From NCBI GenBank assembly GCA_900550585.1, contig URST01000050.1:1-16682 (forward strand): a stretch of 16,682 nucleotides of DNA, written 5' to 3'. The notes beneath the pieces are model-generated. The model had not been told where the DNA came from. It ran no database searches and saw only the letters and a program-made list of their open reading frames with translations. A program made the position numbers and the translations under genes. Origin of the DNA: an uncultured Eubacteriales bacterium. Its GTDB lineage: Bacteria > Bacillota > Clostridia > Oscillospirales > Oscillospiraceae. This document shows positions 1-6,342 of the stretch, one piece after another (within the stretch, counting starts at the first letter, position 1; every line of letters starts with the position of its first letter).

Positions 1-729
1 CCCACCACCATCATGTACGACATGGCCCATGTGCTGGGCCTTATCGGCGATCACTTCCAGAACCCCTTTGCCGAGGGGGCGGAGATCGTCACCGGCTCCA
101 CCCACAAGACGTTCTTCGGCCCGCAGCGCGGCATCATCGGCGTGAACTATCAGGAGGACGACCTGAAGTACGGTCTGTGGAAGACCATCGAGAGCCGCAC
201 GTTCCCCGGCAGCGTGTCCAACCACCATCTGGGCACCCAGCTGGGCATGCTGATGGCTGCCTATGAGATGAACCAGTTCCGTGACGTGTATCAGAAGGCG
301 GTTATCGACAACGCCAAGTCCTTCGCCCGCAGCCTGAAGGCCCACGGGCTGGACGTGGCCGGCGACCCGGCCATCGGCTACACCGAGACGCACCAGGTCA
401 TCGTGTCCGTGGGCTACGGCGAAGGGCCGGACATCGCCCAGCGGCTGGAGCGGAACAACATCGTGGTGAACTATCAGGCCACCCCGGACGAGGAGGGCTT
501 CACCGCCTCCGGCGCGCTGCGCATGGGCGTCAGCGAGATGACCCGCTTCGGCTTCGGGGCGGAGGACTTCGACCGGTTGGCCGGGCTGATGGCGGACTGC
601 ATCCTCCGGGGCACGGACGTGAAGGCGGAGGTGCAGAAGCTGCGGAGCGAGCATCTGGAGATGCGCTACTGCTTCGACGACGCCGAGATCGACGAGGCGC
701 TGGAGCAGCTGAGTGCCAAGCTGGTGTAA
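1..729 (+). CDS. glyA: serine hydroxymethyltransferase (glycine hydroxymethyltransferase), 3' part
   Basis: The reading frame is open from base 1, so the N-terminal part lies outside the window; 242 residues remain. PLP-dependent interconversion of serine and glycine with tetrahydrofolate is the family reaction, in the cytoplasm. The visible part has the SHMT core: YDMAHVLGL (Asp7 and His10 of the fragment, equivalent to the PLP-contacting Asp and His) and, 26 residues after that His, STHKTFFGPQRG with the Schiff-base Lys36. The His-to-Lys spacing equals that of E. coli GlyA. GALRMGVSEMTRFG matches the C-terminal SHMT motif. The Lys loop differs from the usual THKTLRGPRGG, so this is a divergent branch. 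Position just before gcvH, gcvPA and gcvPB ties it to glycine cleavage: glycine-derived methylene-THF can be used to make serine, or the reverse. A related PLP enzyme with another aldolase activity is possible but less likely. Confidence 0.82.
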   Translation, partial: PTTIMYDMAHVLGLIGDHFQNPFAEGAEIVTGSTHKTFFGPQRGIIGVNYQEDDLKYGLWKTIESRTFPGSVSNHHLGTQLGMLMAAYEMNQFRDVYQKAVIDNAKSFARSLKAHGLDVAGDPAIGYTETHQVIVSVGYGEGPDIAQRLERNNIVVNYQATPDEEGFTASGALRMGVSEMTRFGFGAEDFDRLAGLMADCILRGTDVKAEVQKLRSEHLEMRYCFDDAEIDEALEQLSAKLV

Positions 730-747
730 GAGACAAAAGGAAATACG

Positions 748-774
748 CGCAGTCCCGCAAGGAGCGGGGCTGCG
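748..774 (+). other. intercistronic RNA hairpin between glyA-like gene and gcvH
   Basis: The arms CGCAGTCCCGC (748-758) and GCGGGGCTGCG (764-774) pair over 11 bp with one G-U pair and a 5-base AAGGA loop. No T-run follows, so it is not a standard intrinsic terminator. It could stabilise or set a processing point in the mRNA between the two genes. The gap is 84 bases and otherwise holds only the gcvH Shine-Dalgarno. Confidence 0.45.
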
Positions 775-813
775 GAACAAACAACAATTTATATTTGATG
801 GAGGTAAAAGATC

Positions 814-1191
814 ATGCTGTATCCTGCTGAACTGCGCTATTCCAAGTCCCACGAGTGGGTCAAGACCGAGGACGGCGTTACCGTCGTGGGCATCTCCGAC
901 TTCGCGCAGAGCGCGCTGGGCGATGTGGTGTTCGTGAACCTGCCCGCCGAGGGCGACAGCGTTGCCGCCGGCGAGGCATTCGGCGACGTGGAGTCCGTGA
1001 AGGCGGTGTCCGATCTGGTGTCCCCCGTCACCGGCAAGGTGTGCGCCGTCAACGAGGAGCTGCTGGACGCGCCGGAGATGCTGAACAGCGATCCCTACGG
1101 CGCGTGGATCATCAAGGTGGAGAACGTGGAGGGCAGCGAGGAGCTGCTGGACGCCGCCGCCTATGAGGCGTTCTGCACCGAGGAGGGCTGA
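814..1191 (+). CDS. gcvH: glycine cleavage system H protein
   Basis: This 125-residue protein is the lipoyl carrier of the glycine cleavage complex. It takes the aminomethyl group from the P-protein and passes it to the T-protein. The H-protein fold is clear: KSHEWVK near residue 11-17, the GISDFAQSALGDVVFVNLP strand region, then the lipoylation motif GDVESVKAVSDL with the modified Lys at residue 63, and the SDPYGAWIIKV segment near residue 91. Length equals the family norm. The start ATG is preceded by GGAGG at 800-804 with a 9-base gap. It is the second gene of the operon seen here, and gcvPA begins 3 bases after its stop. No lipoate ligase or lipoyl synthase is in the window. Confidence 0.97.
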   Translation: MLYPAELRYSKSHEWVKTEDGVTVVGISDFAQSALGDVVFVNLPAEGDSVAAGEAFGDVESVKAVSDLVSPVTGKVCAVNEELLDAPEMLNSDPYGAWIIKVENVEGSEELLDAAAYEAFCTEEG

Positions 1192-1194
1192 TAT

Positions 1195-2514
1195 ATGGGC
1201 AGCTACGTTCCCTCTACCGGGGCGCAGCGGGAGGAGATGCTCCGGGCCGTGGGCGTGAACAGCACGCGGGAGCTGTTCCGGGACGTGCCGCAGGAAATGC
1301 TCCTCACCCGGCCGCTGGACATCCCCGGCGGGATGAGTGAGCTGGAGGTCAGCCGCGTCATGACCGCCATGGCGGCGGAGAACCGTGTGTACGGCACGGT
1401 GCTCCGGGGCGCGGGCGCTTATGACCACTACATCCCCTCCATCGTGAAATATATCCCCGCCAAGGAAGAGTTCCTGACGGCGTATACCCCCTATCAGGCG
1501 GAGATGAGTCAGGGGCTTTTGCAGTCCATTTTCGAGTACCAGACCATGATCTGTGAGCTGACGGGAATGGACGTGTCCAATGCCTCCGTATACGACGGCG
1601 CCACCGCTGCAGCGGAAGCCGCCGCCATGTGCCGCGACCGCAAGCGCCGGGTGACGCTGATCTCCGGCGCGGCACACCCCGACACCATCAACACCGTCCG
1701 CACCTACTGCTACGGTACGGGCGATGAGCTGCGGGTCGTTCCCGTCAAGGACGGCAAGACCGATATGGACGCCCTGCGGGAGCTGCTGACAGCAGATGTG
1801 GCCGGGTTTTATGTGCAGCAGCCCAACTTCTTCGGCCAGCTGGAGGACGCGGAAGCGCTGGGCGCACTGACCCACGAGGCCGGCGCACTGTATATCATGG
1901 GCTGCAACCCCATGGCGCTGGCGATTATGAAAACGCCCCGGGAGTGCGGGGCGGACATCGCCGTGGGCGAGGGGCAGCCCCTGGGCCTGCCTATGGGCTG
2001 CGGCGGCCCGTATCTGGGGTACATGGCTACTACGGATAAGCTGATGCGCAGGCTGCCGGGGCGTATCGTGGGCGAGACAACAGACGCGCAGGGACGCCGC
2101 GCCTATGTGCTGAGCCTGCAGGCGCGGGAGCAGCACATCCGCCGGGAAAAGGCCAGCAGCAATATCTGCTCCAACGAGGCGCTGTGCGCCCTGACGGCAG
2201 GACTGTACATGGCTGCCATGGGACCGGACGGCATGGCGCAGGCGGCGGAGCAGTCCATGGCCAAGGCACACTATCTGGCCGGGGCGCTGTGCGCCATAGA
2301 CGGCGTGGAACTGGTGTATGACGGGCCGTTCTTCCACGAGTTCGTCACCCGGCTGCCGGAGCGGGAGAACGTGCTGGCGGCGCTGGCGGCAGACGATATC
2401 CTGGGCGGTCTGCCCGTTGGCGGCGACCAGATCCTGTGGTGCGCCACGGAGAAGGTCTCCCGGGCGCAGCTGGATAAGGCGGTCTCCATCGTGAAGGAGG
2501 TGCTGGCAAAATGA
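1195..2514 (+). CDS. gcvPA: glycine dehydrogenase (decarboxylating) subunit 1
   Basis: This 439-residue protein is the N-terminal half of the P-protein, which together with GcvPB forms the PLP-dependent glycine decarboxylase. It removes CO2 from glycine and loads aminomethyl onto the GcvH lipoyl arm. Family signatures include YTPYQAEMSQGLLQSIFEYQ (around residue 98-117), MICELTGMDVSNASVYDG just after it, and GEGQPLGLPMGCGGPYLGYM around residue 258-277. The PLP lysine is expected in subunit 2, not here. Length fits the split-type family (about 440-450). The start at 1195 is supported by a GGAGG inside the gcvH end (1183-1187). The 4-base overlap with gcvPB (ATGA) indicates translational coupling and equal synthesis of the two subunits. 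Confidence 0.97.
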   Translation: MGSYVPSTGAQREEMLRAVGVNSTRELFRDVPQEMLLTRPLDIPGGMSELEVSRVMTAMAAENRVYGTVLRGAGAYDHYIPSIVKYIPAKEEFLTAYTPYQAEMSQGLLQSIFEYQTMICELTGMDVSNASVYDGATAAAEAAAMCRDRKRRVTLISGAAHPDTINTVRTYCYGTGDELRVVPVKDGKTDMDALRELLTADVAGFYVQQPNFFGQLEDAEALGALTHEAGALYIMGCNPMALAIMKTPRECGADIAVGEGQPLGLPMGCGGPYLGYMATTDKLMRRLPGRIVGETTDAQGRRAYVLSLQAREQHIRREKASSNICSNEALCALTAGLYMAAMGPDGMAQAAEQSMAKAHYLAGALCAIDGVELVYDGPFFHEFVTRLPERENVLAALAADDILGGLPVGGDQILWCATEKVSRAQLDKAVSIVKEVLAK

Positions 2515-3914
2515 AGCTGATCTTTGAAAAGAGCGTGCCCGGACGGCACTGCACCATTCTGCCCGCCTGCGATGTGGAGAGCGTTTCCCTGCCCGCGGCC
2601 CTGCGGCGGGAGACGAAGCCCGCCCTGCCGGAGATGAGTGAGACGGACATCTCCCGCCACTACACGGAGCTTTGCAAGCAGGTGCACGGCGTGAACTGCG
2701 GGTTCTATCCCCTGGGCTCCTGCACCATGAAGTACAACCCCCGCATCGACGAGGAGATGGCGGCGCTGCCGGGCTTTACGGGGGTGCATCCCCTGTCCCC
2801 GGCGGAGGACCGGGAGGGTATGCGGCAGGTGCTGGACACCGCGGCGCAGTACCTATGCGAGATCACGGGCATGGACGCCATGACGTTCCAGCCCGCCGCC
2901 GGCGCACACGGTGAGTTCACCGGCGTGCTGCTGATCAAGCAGTACCACGATGCCCGGGGCGATAAGAAGCGCACGAAGATCATCGTGCCTGACAGTGCCC
3001 ACGGTACCAACCCTGCCACCGCCGCCATGTGCGGCTACGAGGTGGTGAACATCGCCTCCGGCGAGGATGGCTGCGTGGATCTGGACGCACTCCGGGCCGC
3101 GCTGGGCGAGGATACCGCCGGGCTGATGCTGACCAATCCCAACACCGTGGGCATCTTCGACAAGAACATTCTGGAGATCACCCGCCTTGTCCACGAGGCC
3201 GGCGGTCTGTGCTACTATGACGGCGCCAACCTCAACGCCGTTATGGGCGTGGTGCGGCCCGGCGACATGGGCTTTGACTGCATCCACATGAACCTGCACA
3301 AGACCTTTGCCACGCCGCACGGCGGCGGCGGCCCCGGCGCAGGCGCCGTGGGCTGCAAGGCGTTCCTGCGGGAGTATCTGCCCCACAGCGCGCTGGCGGA
3401 GGAGCCGGGACACATCCAGGTCCGCAGCTTCCAGGGCAATTTCCTGGTGGTGGTGCGGGCGCTGGCCTATCTGCTGACGCTGGGCAGGGAGGGCATCCCT
3501 GAGGCGGCGGAGAACGCCGTGCTCAACGCCAACTATCTGCTGGCGAAGCTGAAGGGGACATATACCCCGGCCTATGACCGGCTGTGCATGCACGAGTTCG
3601 TGCTGGATCTCAGCGGGCTGAAGAAGGAGACGGGCGTATCCGCGCTGGACGTAGCCAAGTCCCTCATCGACGAGGGCATCCATCCGCCCACCATGTACTT
3701 CCCCCTCATCGTCCACGAGGCGCTGATGCTGGAGCCTACGGAGACGGAGGGCATCGAGACGCTGGATCACGCGGCGGAGGTGCTGCGCAGGCTGTATCAC
3801 AAGGCCTTTGAGGATGCGGAGTCCATGCACACCGCGCCCCACAATATGCCCATCGGACGTCCCGATGAGGTACAGGCGGCGCGCAGACCGATGCTGCGCT
3901 GGAAACAGGCGTGA
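2511..3914 (+). CDS. gcvPB: glycine dehydrogenase (decarboxylating) subunit 2
   Basis: This 467-residue catalytic half of the split P-protein carries the cofactor lysine. Visible signatures are YPLGSCTMKYNPRID (residues 66-80), TFQPAAGAHGEFTG (around 125-138), DSAHGTNPATAAMCGYE (161-177), CYYDGANLNAVMG (234-246) and HMNLHKTFATPHGGGGPGAG with the PLP Lys264. The C-terminal THTAPHN-type signature appears as MHTAPHNMPIGRPDE. Its start overlaps the gcvPA stop by 4 bases and AAGGAGG lies at 2494-2500. It is the last gene of the operon; a strong bidirectional terminator begins 27 bases after its stop. The size is slightly below the usual 480-490 residues but no motif is missing. Confidence 0.97.
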   Translation: MKLIFEKSVPGRHCTILPACDVESVSLPAALRRETKPALPEMSETDISRHYTELCKQVHGVNCGFYPLGSCTMKYNPRIDEEMAALPGFTGVHPLSPAEDREGMRQVLDTAAQYLCEITGMDAMTFQPAAGAHGEFTGVLLIKQYHDARGDKKRTKIIVPDSAHGTNPATAAMCGYEVVNIASGEDGCVDLDALRAALGEDTAGLMLTNPNTVGIFDKNILEITRLVHEAGGLCYYDGANLNAVMGVVRPGDMGFDCIHMNLHKTFATPHGGGGPGAGAVGCKAFLREYLPHSALAEEPGHIQVRSFQGNFLVVVRALAYLLTLGREGIPEAAENAVLNANYLLAKLKGTYTPAYDRLCMHEFVLDLSGLKKETGVSALDVAKSLIDEGIHPPTMYFPLIVHEALMLEPTETEGIETLDHAAEVLRRLYHKAFEDAESMHTAPHNMPIGRPDEVQAARRPMLRWKQA

Positions 3915-3941
3915 CGGGGAGGCCCGTCATCGGCGGCATAT

Positions 3942-3985
3942 ATGCAAAAAGGAAAGACCCCCGTGGGGGTCTTTCCTTTTTGCAT
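3942..3985. terminator. bidirectional intrinsic terminator between gcvPB and MATE gene
   Basis: Perfect inverted repeat with 21-bp arms (3942-3962 and 3965-3985) and a nominal 2-base loop, GC-rich at the top (CCCCC/GGGGG) with an A-run on one side and a T-run on the other. It sits between convergent genes, so it can end both transcripts. It lies 5 bases past the stop codon of the minus-strand gene. Confidence 0.93.
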
Positions 3986-3990
3986 GTTGG

Positions 3991-5358
3991 TCAGGAGGCG
4001 GTGAGGTCTTTCGCCTTTTTCAGGCTGTAAGCCCCCTCGATGCACACCAGCAGCACCCAGCCGGCGGCCACCGCCGTGCAGATGCCGTACATGCCCCAGA
4101 CGGGGATGAGGAGATAGGACAGCACCACCCGCAGCACCACCTGCAGCAGGGAGGCGATCATGGTCAGCCGCAGCCGTCCCAGACCGCGGAAGAAGCCCTG
4201 AATGATCTCGCCCAGATAGGCAAAGACGTAGAGATACGCCATGGTGCCGGTGTACCGCGCGCCGGCGGCGATGACATCGGCATTGTCGGAGAACAGGCCG
4301 ACGATGCGGGCGGGGAACAGGAAGCACACCGTGCCCAGCACGGCGATGAGGGCCAGTCCCGCCAGAACGCTGACGCGGTAGAAGCGTCTGGCCCGGGGCC
4401 TGTCGCCGTGACCAAGGTTCTGGGACAGGCACACCACCATGGCGGCGCTGATGCCCTGGGAGAAGCAGAACAGGAACTGCTCCGTCCGCAGGGACATGTT
4501 GTAGCCGGTGACGGTGCTGGTGCCCAGCGGCGTCAGCATGCCCTGCACCAGCAGGCGTCCGATGCAGACCACCGCCTGCTGCAGCGCCGCCGCCCAGGCG
4601 TAGGAGAGCACTGTGCGGCCCATCCGACGGTCAAAGCGCAGGTCGGCGGGGCGGAGGAGCAGCGGCGGGCAGCGCCGCTGGGCGTAGAGGATGCAGGCGG
4701 CAGCGGAGAGAGCCTGACACAGTACGGTGGAGAAGGCCACGCCGCGGATGCCCCAGGAGAACACGCCCACGAACAGCACATCCAGCAGCGCGTGGAGCGT
4801 GGAGAAGATCAGCAGGATGAAAAAGGGCGTCCGGGAGTTGCCGCAGGAGCGCAGCATGGCGGCGTAGTAGTTGTAGAGGAAGCAGAAGATCAGGCCGGCG
4901 AACACCAGCTGGAGGTACATCGCCGCCTCGCGGCAGACGGCGTCCTCCGTGCCCTGCGCCCGCAGGAGCGGGGCGGAAAAGGCGATGCCGCACACGGCGA
5001 TGAGCAGCGTCAGCACTGCGCCGCCCAGCAGCGCCGTGGCGTTCATGCAGCGCAGGCGGTCGCTCTCCCCGGCGCCGAAGCAGTGGGCGCACAGAACGCC
5101 CACACCGATGGTGCCGCCGATGACCAGGGCGTTGGCCACGTCCACGATAGGGGAGGCCACGCTGATGCCGGACAGGGACAGGTCGCCCAGAAAATTGCCC
5201 ACCACGACGGCGTCCACGATGCTGTAAAGCTGCTGAAAGATGTTGCCGAGAATGATGGGCAGCGCAAAATACAGCAGGGTCGGGAGGGGCGCGCCGGTCA
5301 GCAGCGCACCGGAGGAGCGGGCGGACCGGAGGTCGTGGACGATGGAGCTGTGGGGCAT
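3991..5358 (-). CDS. MATE family multidrug/cation antiporter
   Basis: A polytopic inner-membrane protein of 455 residues with about 12 hydrophobic segments, typical of MATE exporters that use Na+ or H+ gradients to expel drugs or metabolites. The N-terminal LPIILGNIFQQLYSIVDAVV and the following VVGNFLGDLSLSGISVASPI are the family hallmark in TM1-TM2, and the second half has GYNMSLRTEQFLFCFSQGIS. The substrate cannot be told from sequence. I place the start at 5358 because AGGTGA (5366-5371 complement) lies 7 bases ahead of it. The in-frame ATG at 5379 is only about 8 bases from the predicted transcript start and has no ribosome binding site. Using that ATG adds 7 residues. It is monocistronic, converging on the gcv operon and divergent from the flavodoxin-like gene. 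Confidence 0.93.
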   Translation of the reverse strand: MPHSSIVHDLRSARSSGALLTGAPLPTLLYFALPIILGNIFQQLYSIVDAVVVGNFLGDLSLSGISVASPIVDVANALVIGGTIGVGVLCAHCFGAGESDRLRCMNATALLGGAVLTLLIAVCGIAFSAPLLRAQGTEDAVCREAAMYLQLVFAGLIFCFLYNYYAAMLRSCGNSRTPFFILLIFSTLHALLDVLFVGVFSWGIRGVAFSTVLCQALSAAACILYAQRRCPPLLLRPADLRFDRRMGRTVLSYAWAAALQQAVVCIGRLLVQGMLTPLGTSTVTGYNMSLRTEQFLFCFSQGISAAMVVCLSQNLGHGDRPRARRFYRVSVLAGLALIAVLGTVCFLFPARIVGLFSDNADVIAAGARYTGTMAYLYVFAYLGEIIQGFFRGLGRLRLTMIASLLQVVLRVVLSYLLIPVWGMYGICTAVAAGWVLLVCIEGAYSLKKAKDLTAS

Positions 5359-5393
5359 AAACATTTCACCTGATTTCATAAAGACTGCTACTC

Positions 5394-5422
5394 AGCGTAG
5401 CACGATTTCGCGGGCTTTGCAA
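5394..5422 (-). promoter_or_regulatory. sigma-A type promoter of the MATE gene, with small dyad over the -10
   Basis: On the minus strand TTGCAA (5417-5422) and TACGCT (5394-5399) are 17 bases apart, with a start expected near 5387. A short inverted repeat, TGCTAC and GTAGCA around a 5-base spacer (5386-5402), covers the -10, so a repressor could act here. The -35/-10 spacing is ideal but the -10 is only a moderate match. Confidence 0.5.
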
Positions 5423-5447
5423 CCGCGGGTTTTGCGGCCGGGCGCGA

Positions 5448-5476
5448 TTGACGGCGGCGGGGAGGAGGACTATAAT
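5448..5476 (+). promoter_or_regulatory. near-consensus sigma-A promoter upstream of flavodoxin-like/LuxR genes
   Basis: TTGACG (5448-5453) and a perfect TATAAT (5471-5476) are separated by exactly 17 bases. A start near 5483 would give a leader of about 57 bases before the ATG at 5540. The spacer contains GGAGGAGG just before TATAATG, which also looks like the ribosome binding site of a tiny ORF; the two readings compete. Confidence 0.6.
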
Positions 5477-5543
5477 GAAAAGATACAGACACCGGATACG
5501 CCTGCGGCGGGGCCGCGGGACGGGAGGAGAGGAAAGCGCATGA
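5475..5543 (+). CDS. possible 22-residue basic leader ORF (tentative)
   Basis: An ATG at 5475 follows GGAGGAGG by about 6 bases and opens a 22-codon frame starting MKRYRHRIRLRRGR, very rich in Arg. Its stop overlaps the next start as ATGA (5540-5543), the classical arrangement for translational coupling. Against it, the ATG overlaps a perfect TATAAT, so the promoter described above would start transcription inside the ORF. The peptide composition is also what GC-rich noncoding sequence gives. I list it only as a candidate. Confidence 0.15.
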   Translation: MKRYRHRIRLRRGRGTGGEESA

Positions 5544-6283
5544 CAGGATCGAGATATGAGCCGACGCGGCGGGCGCTGCTGATCGTCAACGGGCTGACCA
5601 ATCTGACGGCGGCGGGGCTGCTGATGGCGAAGAAGCCCGCCGGTGTGGTGCTGGGCGGCGTGTTCGGCGTGACGCTGATGCTGTGGATCTGCATTCAATT
5701 CTACATGTTCCCGCCTAATTTCATGTCCACCAGCTACTTTATCTTCGGTCTGATACAGGCCGCTACCGGGTACATGGCGTGGGTGTTCCGGAAACAGGAG
5801 GCCTTTCGGGCGGACAGGGCGGACTATCCCCGTATCGGGACGGAGCCCCGGCGGCTGGTGGTGTTCTTTTCGCGGATGGGCTATGTGCGGAAAAAGGCCT
5901 ATGAGGAGGCGGAGCGCACCGGCGCGGCGGTGTATGAGATCCGGGCCGCGGAGCGGACGGAGGGCACGCTGGGCTTCTGGTGGTGCGGGCGCTACGGCAT
6001 GCACAGGTGGGCCATGCCCATCCAGCCGGTGGACATCGACCTGACCGCCTTTGACCATGTGACCATCTGCGCGCCCATCTGGGTGTTCGCACTGGCCGCA
6101 CCGGTGCGCAGCTTCTGCGCCCAGGCGGCGGGAAGGATACGGGAGGCCGACTACATCCTGGTACACCACCAGAACAGCGACTATGCCAATGCGGCGGAGG
6201 AGATGGACGCTCTGCTGGGTATCCGGCACACCGGGCTGCGGAGCATCCGGTGCCGGAAGGGCGTATACAGGGAGAAAAACTGA
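5540..6283 (+). CDS. membrane-anchored flavodoxin-like protein
   Basis: A 247-residue protein with an unusual layout. About three hydrophobic segments come first: residues 11-30, 34-58 (VLGGVFGVTLMLWICIQFYM) and 64-84. A cytosolic flavodoxin-like alpha/beta domain follows from about residue 105 (RRLVVFFSRMGYVRKKAYEEA, then FDHVTICAPIWVFALAAPVR). The FMN-phosphate loop, normally S/T-x-T-G-x-T, reads SRMGYVRKKA here, so threonines expected to bind the phosphate are missing; FMN binding is doubtful. The start is fixed by GGGAGGAGAGGA at 5522-5533, and longer in-frame extensions upstream are non-coding. It is probably cotranscribed with the regulator that begins 59 bases later. Possible roles are redox or ligand sensing at the membrane; no function is established. 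Confidence 0.8.
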   Translation: MTGSRYEPTRRALLIVNGLTNLTAAGLLMAKKPAGVVLGGVFGVTLMLWICIQFYMFPPNFMSTSYFIFGLIQAATGYMAWVFRKQEAFRADRADYPRIGTEPRRLVVFFSRMGYVRKKAYEEAERTGAAVYEIRAAERTEGTLGFWWCGRYGMHRWAMPIQPVDIDLTAFDHVTICAPIWVFALAAPVRSFCAQAAGRIREADYILVHHQNSDYANAAEEMDALLGIRHTGLRSIRCRKGVYREKN

Positions 6284-6342
6284 CATACCGCGGACAGCGG
6301 ATGATGGAGAGAAAAACGGGAACGGCGGAGGTACGGGGAGAA

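Noticed and set aside
748..774. Glycine riboswitch or terminator before gcvH
   Set aside because: Only one hairpin is present, with no T-run and no tandem aptamer architecture; the gap of 84 bases is too short for a glycine riboswitch.
3808..5373. A 521-codon plus-strand frame opposite the MATE gene
   Set aside because: Product is Gln/His/Gly-rich without hydrophobic core, crosses the bidirectional terminator, and the opposite strand encodes a clear 12-helix transporter.
5240..5539. N-terminal extension of the membrane flavodoxin-like protein
   Set aside because: It would overlap the MATE gene and both promoters; the ATG at 5540 has a strong ribosome site and starts the membrane segment.
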